DNA of 5,050 nt from Calditrichia bacterium (GTDB lineage Bacteria > Calditrichota > Calditrichia > RBG-13-44-9): NCBI GenBank assembly GCA_026991005.1, contig JALXCH010000381.1:1-5050 (forward strand), read 5' to 3'. The notes below the pieces were generated by a model. It ran no database searches. It was not told the origin of the DNA and saw only the letters and a list, made by a program, of their open reading frames with translations. The position numbers and the translations under genes are program-made. Every line of letters begins with the position of its first letter. Within the stretch, counting starts at the first letter, position 1. This document shows, piece by piece, positions 1-5,050 of this stretch.

Positions 1-18
1 TTATTGTGATTCTCAAAA

Positions 19-24
19 TATAAT
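19..24 (+). promoter_or_regulatory. Possible -10 element upstream of the ATPase gene
   Basis: A perfect TATAAT hexamer lies 62 bases before the ATG at 86. A -35 box at normal spacing would fall across the left edge of the window, so only half of the promoter could be judged. In DNA this AT-rich such a hexamer can occur by chance, and an upstream operon gene could equally drive transcription. Confidence 0.2.
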
Positions 25-70
25 TTATGAAAAATACTTGCAAAAGAGCGATTATTATCTTAAAATAAAG

Positions 71-79
71 AAAAAAGGG
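71..79 (+). promoter_or_regulatory. Ribosome binding site that decides the ATPase start
   Basis: A purine run ending in GGG (77-79) stands six bases before the ATG at 86. This favours 86 over the in-frame TTG at 38, which has no comparable site. The reading frame is open all the way to the left edge, so a start outside the window cannot be ruled out by stops alone, but the protein beginning at 86 has the usual N-terminal strand of its family. Confidence 0.6.
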
Positions 80-85
80 TTGACT

Positions 86-1390
86 ATGATTTTAGAGTAC
101 AATTTCCGAAATGTCCTGTCATTTAAAGAATTAAACACCTTTTCCATGCTGGGGGTTAATGCTTTTAAAGAACATGAACCGGATAACGTAATTTATCAGA
201 ACAAATTTAAAATTTTAAAGTCAGCAGCCATTTATGGGGGCAACGCAAGTGGTAAAAGCAATTTCGTTAAAAGCTTGAATTTTATGAAATACATGGTGAA
301 GAACTCATTTAAAAATGCGTTGTCTGATAATAAAAATTTGATGATTGAAAATTTTTTATTAAATAATCAATCAGTCAAATCTCCCAGCTTATTTGAAATT
401 GTGTTTTATCATAAAAATGTTAGATACAGATATGGGTTCGAAATTTTCAATGGAGAAATAATAAACGAATGGTTATATAGCACTATCCATAAAAAAGAAG
501 TATTTCTTTTTGAAAGGGAAAGACAGAATTTCAGAATCAACAAATCATCTTTTAAAGAGGGAATCAATCTTGAATCCAAAACAAGAAAAAATGTCCTTTT
601 TTTAAGTCTCGTTGCCCAATTTAACGGAGAAATTACAAACAATGTTATCGATTGGTTTAACAATGTGAATATAATAAGCGGAATCCAGGATTTAGGATAC
701 AGCTTTTATACTATTGAAAAATTAAGAAATGATAAAAATTTTAAATCCTGGTTATCCCGTATTTTAAGGAGCCTGGAAATAGCAAATCTTTCCATTGAAG
801 AGATTGATCTGGAAAATGAAGAATTAGAAAAATTTCTGAAAAATACAAATAATAAAAATATCATTAATATCGTAAATACAGCAAATGGTGTAAAAAGTAA
901 AAAAATCCAGATTTTAACCTGGCATAATAAATTTGATGAAAACAATTTATTAATAGAAACAATACCTTTTGACTTTGATCGACAGGAATCTGAGGGAACT
1001 AAGAAATTTTTTTACTTACTGGGTCCCTGGTATGATACTTTAAAAAATGGGAGAATCCTGATTGTCGATGAACTGGATTCTCGTCTTCATACACTTCTTA
1101 CAAAACGATTAATTGAACTATTCCACAAATATAACAAAAACAGGGCGCAGCTCATTTTTACTTCTCACGATAGTCTGCTGCTGGACAAAAATTTGTTCCG
1201 AAGAGACCAGATCTGGTTTGTGGAAAAAGACCAATTTGGTTCATCTCAACTTTACTCTCTGGCTGATTTTAAAACGAAACTGGTGCGGAAATCTTCTTCA
1301 TTCTATAAAAATTATCTGGAAGGTAAATATGGTGCTATAACGGATATTGAGTTAACCAATAATTTAATGGAACTTCTGAATAGTGCCTAA
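86..1390 (+). CDS. AAA15 family (ABC-like) ATPase, AbiL/RloB-associated type
   Basis: This 434-residue protein is a cytoplasmic ATPase of the AAA15/COG1106 type. It opens with the family's N-terminal strand (MILEYNFRNVLSFKE), followed by a Walker A motif GGNASGKS at residues 51-58. A central helical region spans about 60-290. The C-terminal half-site has an ABC-like signature SEGT (302-305), Walker B ILIVDELD (324-331, D328 and E329), a D-loop at S332-H335 and the switch histidine in TSHDS (H361). The tail ends in YLEGKYGAI (about 412-420), typical of this group. All motifs are intact, so it should bind and hydrolyse ATP, probably as a dimer. Relatives are ATPase partners in AbiL-like and other abortive-infection or nuclease systems, usually with a second gene downstream. 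Here the next gene overlaps by 8 bases but does not look like RloB. A role in phage defence is inference from family and context. Base composition is strongly AT-rich. Confidence 0.85.
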   Translation: MILEYNFRNVLSFKELNTFSMLGVNAFKEHEPDNVIYQNKFKILKSAAIYGGNASGKSNFVKSLNFMKYMVKNSFKNALSDNKNLMIENFLLNNQSVKSPSLFEIVFYHKNVRYRYGFEIFNGEIINEWLYSTIHKKEVFLFERERQNFRINKSSFKEGINLESKTRKNVLFLSLVAQFNGEITNNVIDWFNNVNIISGIQDLGYSFYTIEKLRNDKNFKSWLSRILRSLEIANLSIEEIDLENEELEKFLKNTNNKNIINIVNTANGVKSKKIQILTWHNKFDENNLLIETIPFDFDRQESEGTKKFFYLLGPWYDTLKNGRILIVDELDSRLHTLLTKRLIELFHKYNKNRAQLIFTSHDSLLLDKNLFRRDQIWFVEKDQFGSSQLYSLADFKTKLVRKSSSFYKNYLEGKYGAITDIELTNNLMELLNSA

Positions 1391-1799
1391 ACATAAGAAA
1401 AGACCTTTAAAAAGATATCGTAAAAATCTCGATTTAAAAAGCGGCAAACCTAAAAGGTTTGTTGTTTTTAGTTTGAAAGATTTTGATAGAACCCAGGGAC
1501 AGAGTTTTAAAGAATGGGAAAAAGAGAAAATTCTTTCTAATTTACTAAACCGTCTTCAAGAAATAAGCAGATTAACTATAGAAGAAGCTGTGCACCAACA
1601 GATTATTAAACCGTATGATTCTTTTCCACCGGAATCGGAATTTAAACCTCCCAGACATGTACCCGAAGATGTGCGATGGGCTACTATCCGAATTAAGGGA
1701 AAGGAAAGAGTTGCCGGATATATAGAGGAAAACATCTTTTATATCGTGTTTCTGGATAAGGACCACAAATTTTGGATTTCAGAGAAAAAACACACCTGA
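1383..1799 (+). CDS. Conserved-looking hypothetical protein, partner of the AAA15 ATPase
   Basis: I do not recognise a named family for this 138-residue protein. The GTG start at 1383 lies inside the end of the ATPase gene (8-base overlap), with only a weak TGGAA at 1368-1372, which suggests translational coupling. Residues 1-25 are very basic (K3, K5, K6, R7, K10, R11, R13, K14, K19, K22, K24, R25), suggesting nucleic acid contact. A short strand (FVVFSLKDFD, 26-35) leads to a predicted helix rich in E, K and L (about 42-75), then a proline-rich stretch (77-94). The C terminus looks beta-rich: VRWATIRI (97-104), RVAGYI (109-114) and IFYIVFLDKDHKFW (118-131). A basic small protein ending in a beta sheet with a late histidine loosely recalls RelE-like toxins, but I see no decisive catalytic set. 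No membrane segment or signal peptide is visible. It is probably the effector or regulator of the ATPase; that is inference. Confidence 0.75.
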   Translation: MPKHKKRPLKRYRKNLDLKSGKPKRFVVFSLKDFDRTQGQSFKEWEKEKILSNLLNRLQEISRLTIEEAVHQQIIKPYDSFPPESEFKPPRHVPEDVRWATIRIKGKERVAGYIEENIFYIVFLDKDHKFWISEKKHT

Positions 1800-1812
1800 C
1801 TTAAAAATACTT

Positions 1813-1886
1813 CTCTCAAAAAAATTAACCCCCATACCGCACAAAAAATTTTGTTCTATGGGTGCTTTTATTATTTCATTTGAGAG
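1813..1886 (+). terminator. Nested inverted repeats, likely transcript end of the two-gene unit
   Basis: Three stems nest within 74 bases starting 14 bases after the stop codon at 1799. The outer arms are CTCTCAAA (1813-1820) and TTTGAGAG (1879-1886). The middle arms are CCCATA (1831-1836) and TATGGG (1857-1862). The inner arms are ACAAA (1841-1845) and TTTGT (1850-1854). A T-rich tract (1866-1877) follows the middle stem, as in an intrinsic terminator, although the stem is short and the tract is broken by A residues. The outer arms enclose the T tract, so the structure may also protect an RNA end. Confidence 0.5.
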
Positions 1887-1959
1887 TCATTTAGTTTGTG
1901 AGAGGATGTTTTGCAAATCGAATTTGACATTTACTTTTTTGTAATTACTTGTTTATTTT

Positions 1960-2132
1960 TTAATTAGCTTTGGATAGAAATTGTGCAGCAGTATTATATT
2001 CGTTTTTGTTTTTAATCCGCTCATAAACTAACCCGTATAATCCAGATTAAAAATGTTTTAACAGAAAATAGATAGCCGTTTTAAATTAAATTGCTTTATC
2101 TTGCTTATTCGTTACTTTTTTTGATACACACC
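1960..2132 (-). pseudogene. Possible relic of a TPR-like gene (3' end)
   Basis: Read on the minus strand, 2046 down to 1960 is open and ends in TAA. Its 28 codons include GLVYERIKNKNEYNTAAQ and then FLSKAN, which looks like a helix-loop-helix TPR-type C terminus. The same frame upstream, interrupted by TAA at 2049-2047 and 2088-2086, gives KTAIYFLLKHF and NKQDKAI. A one-base shift at a run of seven A residues (2116-2122 complement) restores GVYQK in front. The two Gly-x-x-Tyr-like or Gly-Val-Tyr segments lie about 98 bases apart, close to the 102 bases of a 34-residue TPR. This is consistent with a decayed gene, but the fragment is short and has no start, so chance similarity in AT-rich DNA remains possible. 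Confidence 0.3.
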
Positions 2133-2152
2133 CCAAAATTGAAAAATTACAG

Positions 2153-2181
2153 TTGAAAATTTTCTAAAAAAATTATATTTT
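2153..2181 (+). promoter_or_regulatory. Possible sigma-70-type promoter for the NTPase gene
   Basis: TTGAAA (2153-2158) and TATTTT (2176-2181) are 17 bases apart, 47 bases before the ATG at 2228. The match is five of six for the -35 and four of six for the -10. The palindrome GAAAATTTTC (2155-2164) overlaps the -35 box and could be a weak operator. In DNA this rich in A and T the signal is only suggestive. Confidence 0.28.
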
Positions 2182-2194
2182 TACTACGAGGTCT

Positions 2195-2209
2195 ATTATT
2201 CCCAATAAT
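2195..2209 (+). repeat. Small inverted repeat in the NTPase leader
   Basis: ATTATT (2195-2200) and AATAAT (2204-2209) are perfect inverted arms around CCC, ending five bases before the ribosome binding site. As RNA the six A-U pairs would be weak, so it is better seen as a possible protein binding site downstream of the proposed promoter, or as chance. Confidence 0.25.
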
Positions 2210-2213
2210 CCTT

Positions 2214-2220
2214 GAAGGAA
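2214..2220 (+). promoter_or_regulatory. Ribosome binding site of the NTPase gene
   Basis: GAAGGAA lies seven bases before the ATG at 2228. An in-frame TGA at 2213-2215 closes the frame just upstream, so 2228 is the first usable start and the protein cannot extend further left. This matters because it fixes the absence of any N-terminal domain ahead of the NTPase. Confidence 0.8.
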
Positions 2221-2227
2221 ATCAACC

Positions 2228-5050
2228 ATGAGCATTACCCGGAAACTGGGAGAAGATCCCACCATCACTGGTCGGCATCGGGAATTAAAATTGTTCACCG
2301 ACCGCCATGAGGCCATTAAACGGTTTTGCCAGTATCTACATTCCTCTCCCACGCCAGCCAGAATTCTCTTTTTCCATGGAGCCGGGGGCAACGGCAAAAC
2401 CCTCTTGCTGGCCAAACTCCGCCAGAGCTTCTGCTGGCATTTCCCAGAGGACATTTGGGGATTGCTGGAGGGATTGGAAGACGAAAACTTTAAACACCGG
2501 TTCATTGCCCGGCGAAAAAAATATGCCCAACGGGTGCCTTTTGCCTTTCTCGATTTCAGTACACCACCACGGGGGGAAGACCGCCCCCTGGAGGACTTCT
2601 CCGCCCTGCTGATGCTCCGCCGCCAATTAGAACGTTTTAACTATCCCTTCCCGTCGTTCGATTTTGCTTGCCTGTGGTATTTGCATCAGACAAACCAGCT
2701 GACCCCTGAACGCCAGCGCAGTTTGTTCCCCGCCGGGGAAAGCGATTTCATCGCTGAACTGGTCAATTTGATCTCCGGCAGTTCCTGGGGGACCCTGGCC
2801 AACGCGGCGATACAACTTTTTAACAAACACTTTACCAAACACTGGAAGGAAAAATTCACCCTGTATCGCCAGAAACGCCAATTGTCAGAAGACACTCTGC
2901 AAACCATCCAGCGGCTGGATCCCTGGACGGAGTTGCTCGATAAATTGCCGACGCTGTTTGCCCAGGACCTCAACGCTGCTCACCAGACAGAAGCACGGCA
3001 CCTGGTGCTCTTTTTTGATACCCATGAAGCATTCTGGGGGCACGAGCGCAATCTTCCGGAAGCAGCCTACTTTCAGCGGGATGAGTGGTTCCGCCAACTT
3101 CTGTGGAGGCTAAAACTGGAAGCAGGGATTGTAGTGGTGGTGGCCGGACGGGATGCTCCCCGCTGGCCAAAGGCCCATCCATATCAAATCCCGGAAGAGT
3201 TTCTCGAGCTCTACCTGGTTGGGAATCTATCGGAAAAAGATGCCCGGGACTATTTGCAGCGGGCCGGGATAACAGACGGAAATTTGCAGGAAGCTCTGAT
3301 TCGCTATACCCGGGTGAAAGAAGGGGAAGTGCATCCCTTGTACCTCTCTCTGGCAGCGGATACCGTGCTGGCTGCCCAGCGACAGGGTATTTCCCTGAAG
3401 GCAAAGGATTTTACCCGGATTCCGCGGGCAGAGGAAATAGAACGGACACTGGTAAACCGTTTTTTAAAATATGTGACTGCCGATATTGGGGATGGGATCG
3501 TCGCTTTGAGCGCTGCCCGCAGTTTTGATGAAGAGATATTCCGCATCCTGGGGCAGGCGCTCAACTTCAGCAGCCGGCGGGCGGATTTCCGTCAGATCAT
3601 TGGCTTTTCTTTTGTGGAGCCACTCTCCGGGCTGGAACCGCCCCGCTACCGTTTGCACAGCCTGCTGCGGGAGTTGCTCACCAAGCAGTACCAACAAATG
3701 GTGCAGGAAGCCCACCGGATTCTGGAGAGCTACTACCGGCAGCAGGAAGGGGCAGAGGCTCTGGTGGAAGCCGTTTACCACCGCTGGCAGTTGCAGCCTA
3801 AAGAGGCGGTAAACGAGTGGGAAGAGCTTTTTGAGGATTGGCTTACACACGCCCACTACCAGGACTGCCTGCACCTGGTGGAGATTAGCCGGGAATGCTC
3901 TCCGGCGGATGATTTTGATCGAGGACGGATATTGGAATCACATGGAAACCTGTTTACAACACTTTCCCGCTACCGGGAAGCCCGCAGTGCCTTTGAACAG
4001 GTTCTCGATGCGTATGATCAATGGTTGGAAGTCTATCCTGACTCTATTGCTGCCTATAACAACAAGGGCAATGCCCTAGAAGCGCTGGGGGATCTGCTCA
4101 CCCACATCTCGGAGTATGGAGCTGCTAGAAATGCTTACAAACAGGCTATTGTTAGTTTTGAAGAAGCCTTGCGACGCAAACCAAATCTGGTACAGGTTCA
4201 CAACAATAAAGGCAATGCCCTACAAGGCCTGGGCGATCTGTTCACCCGCCTTTCAGAGCATGAATCTGCTCGCAATGCCTACAAACAAGCTATTGTTAGC
4301 TTTGAAGAAGCCCTATTCTGGGCTCCGGATGACATCGGTGCCCACAACAACAAAGGGATTGCATTGGCGAAACTTGGCGGTCTACTCTTCAATCTTTCAG
4401 AATATAAAGCTGCTCGGCGTGCCTATGAGCAGGCGATTGCCAGTTATGAAGAAGCCCTGCGCCGGGCGCCGGATTTCATCTTAGCACACAACAACAAAGG
4501 ACGTGCCCTAGAATTTCTGGGCGGTTTGCTTGCCGGTCTTTCGGAGCATGAATCTGCCCGGCGAGCCTATAAGCAGGCCATTGCCAGTTATGAGGAAGCC
4601 CTGCAACGGGCGCCGGATTTCATCGACGCCCACAACAACAAAGGCGCTGCCCTGGTATCTTTGGGCGATCTGCTCGCCAATTTTTCAGAATATGAAGCTG
4701 CCCGCAACGCCTATGAGAGGGCTATTGACAGTTTTAAAGAAGCTCTACGCCGGGCGCCGGATGACATCAATGCCCACCACTACAAAGGCAATGCCCTGCA
4801 AGGTCTGGGCAATTTGCTTGCCCGTCTTTCGGAGCATGAATCTGCCCGCAGCGCCTATAAGCAGGCTATTGCCAGTTATGAAGAAACCCTGCGCCTGGCG
4901 CCGGATGACATCTCCACACACAATAATAAAGGCGCTGCCCTGGCATCTTTGGGCGATCTGCTCGCCAATCTTTCAGAATATGAAGCTGCCCGTAGCGCCT
5001 ATAAGAAGGCCATTGCCAGTTTTGAAGAAGCCCTGCGCCGGGCGCCGGAT
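2228..5050 (+). CDS. STAND-type P-loop NTPase with C-terminal extended TPR array, right end missing
   Basis: The frame is open for 941 codons from 2228 to the right edge with no stop, so the gene is partial at its 3' end. The NTPase begins at once: GRHRELKLF at 15-23, then Walker A GAGGNGKT at 51-58. Walker B is LVLFFDTHE (259-267, D264 and E267), and IVVVVAGRD (301-309) supplies a sensor-like R308. The roughly 200 residues between Walker A and B are far more than the 70-100 usual in STAND proteins. Residues about 330-400 look helical, and 405-485 look like a winged helix ending in YRLHSLLRELL with H477. Helical linker residues follow, then TPRs from 570. It probably acts in the cytoplasm as a ligand-triggered NTP switch, as in AP-ATPase, MalT or Avs proteins. 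The ligand is unknown, and a defence role is inference. It is much more GC-rich than the genes to its left. A regulatory STAND protein unrelated to defence is equally possible. Confidence 0.88.
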   Translation, partial: MSITRKLGEDPTITGRHRELKLFTDRHEAIKRFCQYLHSSPTPARILFFHGAGGNGKTLLLAKLRQSFCWHFPEDIWGLLEGLEDENFKHRFIARRKKYAQRVPFAFLDFSTPPRGEDRPLEDFSALLMLRRQLERFNYPFPSFDFACLWYLHQTNQLTPERQRSLFPAGESDFIAELVNLISGSSWGTLANAAIQLFNKHFTKHWKEKFTLYRQKRQLSEDTLQTIQRLDPWTELLDKLPTLFAQDLNAAHQTEARHLVLFFDTHEAFWGHERNLPEAAYFQRDEWFRQLLWRLKLEAGIVVVVAGRDAPRWPKAHPYQIPEEFLELYLVGNLSEKDARDYLQRAGITDGNLQEALIRYTRVKEGEVHPLYLSLAADTVLAAQRQGISLKAKDFTRIPRAEEIERTLVNRFLKYVTADIGDGIVALSAARSFDEEIFRILGQALNFSSRRADFRQIIGFSFVEPLSGLEPPRYRLHSLLRELLTKQYQQMVQEAHRILESYYRQQEGAEALVEAVYHRWQLQPKEAVNEWEELFEDWLTHAHYQDCLHLVEISRECSPADDFDRGRILESHGNLFTTLSRYREARSAFEQVLDAYDQWLEVYPDSIAAYNNKGNALEALGDLLTHISEYGAARNAYKQAIVSFEEALRRKPNLVQVHNNKGNALQGLGDLFTRLSEHESARNAYKQAIVSFEEALFWAPDDIGAHNNKGIALAKLGGLLFNLSEYKAARRAYEQAIASYEEALRRAPDFILAHNNKGRALEFLGGLLAGLSEHESARRAYKQAIASYEEALQRAPDFIDAHNNKGAALVSLGDLLANFSEYEAARNAYERAIDSFKEALRRAPDDINAHHYKGNALQGLGNLLARLSEHESARSAYKQAIASYEETLRLAPDDISTHNNKGAALASLGDLLANLSEYEAARSAYKKAIASFEEALRRAPD
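3935..4057 (+). repeat. First, shorter TPR unit (41 codons)
   Basis: Residues 570-610 of the NTPase align with the following units (ESHGN against NNKGN, RYREARSAFEQ against EYGAARNAYKQ), but the unit is 41 residues instead of 48. The seven residues missing are the heptad at the end of the first helix (the LLARLSE-like segment). It keeps the longer second helix. It looks like a diverged capping repeat joining the helical linker to the regular array. Confidence 0.6.
4058..5050 (+). repeat. In-frame tandem array of 144-base TPR units, alternating two types
   Basis: Units start at 4058, 4202, 4346, 4490, 4634, 4778 and 4922, exactly 144 bases apart. The seventh is cut by the window edge after 129 bases. 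Each encodes 48 residues of the form NNKGxALxxLGDLLAxLSE, then YxAARxAYxQAIxSYEEAL, then RRAPDDIxAH. Compared with the 34-residue TPR consensus, seven residues are added to each helix. Units 1, 3, 5 and 7 carry SEY followed by Gly, Lys or Glu and Ala; units 2, 4 and 6 carry SEHES. By hand count, unit 7 matches unit 5 at 116 of 129 bases but unit 6 at only 103 of 129. The array probably forms a long superhelical binding surface. Confidence 0.9.

Larger units (their letters stand above)
1887..2227. other. AT-rich gap without an intact gene
   Basis: I find no intact gene in this stretch. It contains a probable decayed minus-strand coding remnant (about 1960-2132), a possible promoter (2153-2181), a 10-base palindrome GAAAATTTTC (2155-2164) overlapping that promoter's -35 box, and the leader of the large NTPase gene. 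It also marks the change from AT-rich to moderately GC-rich DNA, so it may be a junction between segments of different origin. I saw no tRNA, no terminal repeats of an insertion sequence and no CRISPR repeats here. Confidence 0.6.

Noticed and set aside
28..69. Short open frame of 13 codons before the ATPase
   Set aside because: It has no convincing ribosome binding site or recognisable leader-peptide features and is expected by chance.
38..85. TTG start at 38 giving a 450-residue ATPase
   Set aside because: No good ribosome binding site precedes it, while the ATG at 86 has one and begins at the family's typical N-terminal strand. The open frame to the left edge is likely chance in A-rich DNA.
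409..1766. Open frames inside the ATPase and its partner (409-663 -, 706-945 -, 1113-1340 +, 1572-1766 -)
   Set aside because: All are shadows of the two real genes, with no start signals or plausible protein features.
1924..1952. TTGACA at 1924-1929 as a strong promoter -35
   Set aside because: No acceptable -10 hexamer lies 15-19 bases downstream, and the NTPase start is almost 300 bases away.
2173..3874. Several minus-strand open frames of 70-144 codons over the NTPase gene
   Set aside because: They overlap one another and the 941-codon plus-strand frame that carries recognisable motifs, and their translations show no domain-like patterns.
2307..4484. Plus-strand open frames at 2307-2612, 3085-3528, 3525-3812, 3831-4079 and 4116-4484
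   Set aside because: They are out-of-frame readings of the NTPase and its repeats. The periodic look of the last one simply mirrors the 144-base TPR unit.
4058..5050. CRISPR array as an explanation of the regular repeats
   Set aside because: The period is 144 bases, there are no unique spacers, and the repeats stay in one reading frame with TPR residues conserved.

Overview
The window reads as bacterial DNA with two unlike halves. Bases 1-1800 carry a compact two-gene unit in AT-rich DNA (sampled lines run from under 20 % to about 40 % GC). Bases 2228-5050 lie inside one very long open gene at roughly 55-58 % GC in sampled lines, with a different codon style. The join is a very AT-rich gap of about 430 bases. 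This mosaic composition, with two ATPase genes of types often linked to phage defence, fits an accessory or defence-island region. The host cannot be named. Long STAND/TPR proteins of this kind are common in filamentous or otherwise complex environmental bacteria, and the left gene pair has a Bacteroidota/Calditrichota-like feel, but both are impressions only.

Layout: (1) 86-1390 (+), an AAA15/ABC-like ATPase related to the AbiL/RloB-associated group, with complete Walker A, signature, Walker B and switch-histidine motifs. (2) 1383-1799 (+), a 138-residue protein of unknown function whose GTG start lies inside the last codons of the ATPase gene, so the two are probably translated together. 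(3) 1813-1886, nested inverted repeats with a T-rich tract, the likely end of that transcript. (4) 1887-2227, a gene-free gap that seems to hold a decayed minus-strand remnant with two TPR-like segments (about 1960-2132), then a possible promoter, a small inverted repeat and a strong ribosome binding site. (5) 2228-5050 (+), a STAND-type P-loop NTPase, incomplete at the right edge (941 residues seen), with an unusually long stretch between Walker A and Walker B, a winged-helix region, and a C-terminal array of 48-residue extended TPRs.

How they may work: the first two genes look like a sensor/motor ATPase plus a small partner, possibly an effector. The large gene has the design of a STAND sensor, in which ligand bound by the C-terminal repeats drives NTP-dependent assembly. 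Its N terminus has no room for an effector domain, so any effector must be in the long NTPase insertion, beyond the right edge, or in another protein. The TPR array alternates two unit types in a 288-base higher-order pattern, which suggests repeated duplication of unit pairs and an evolving recognition surface.
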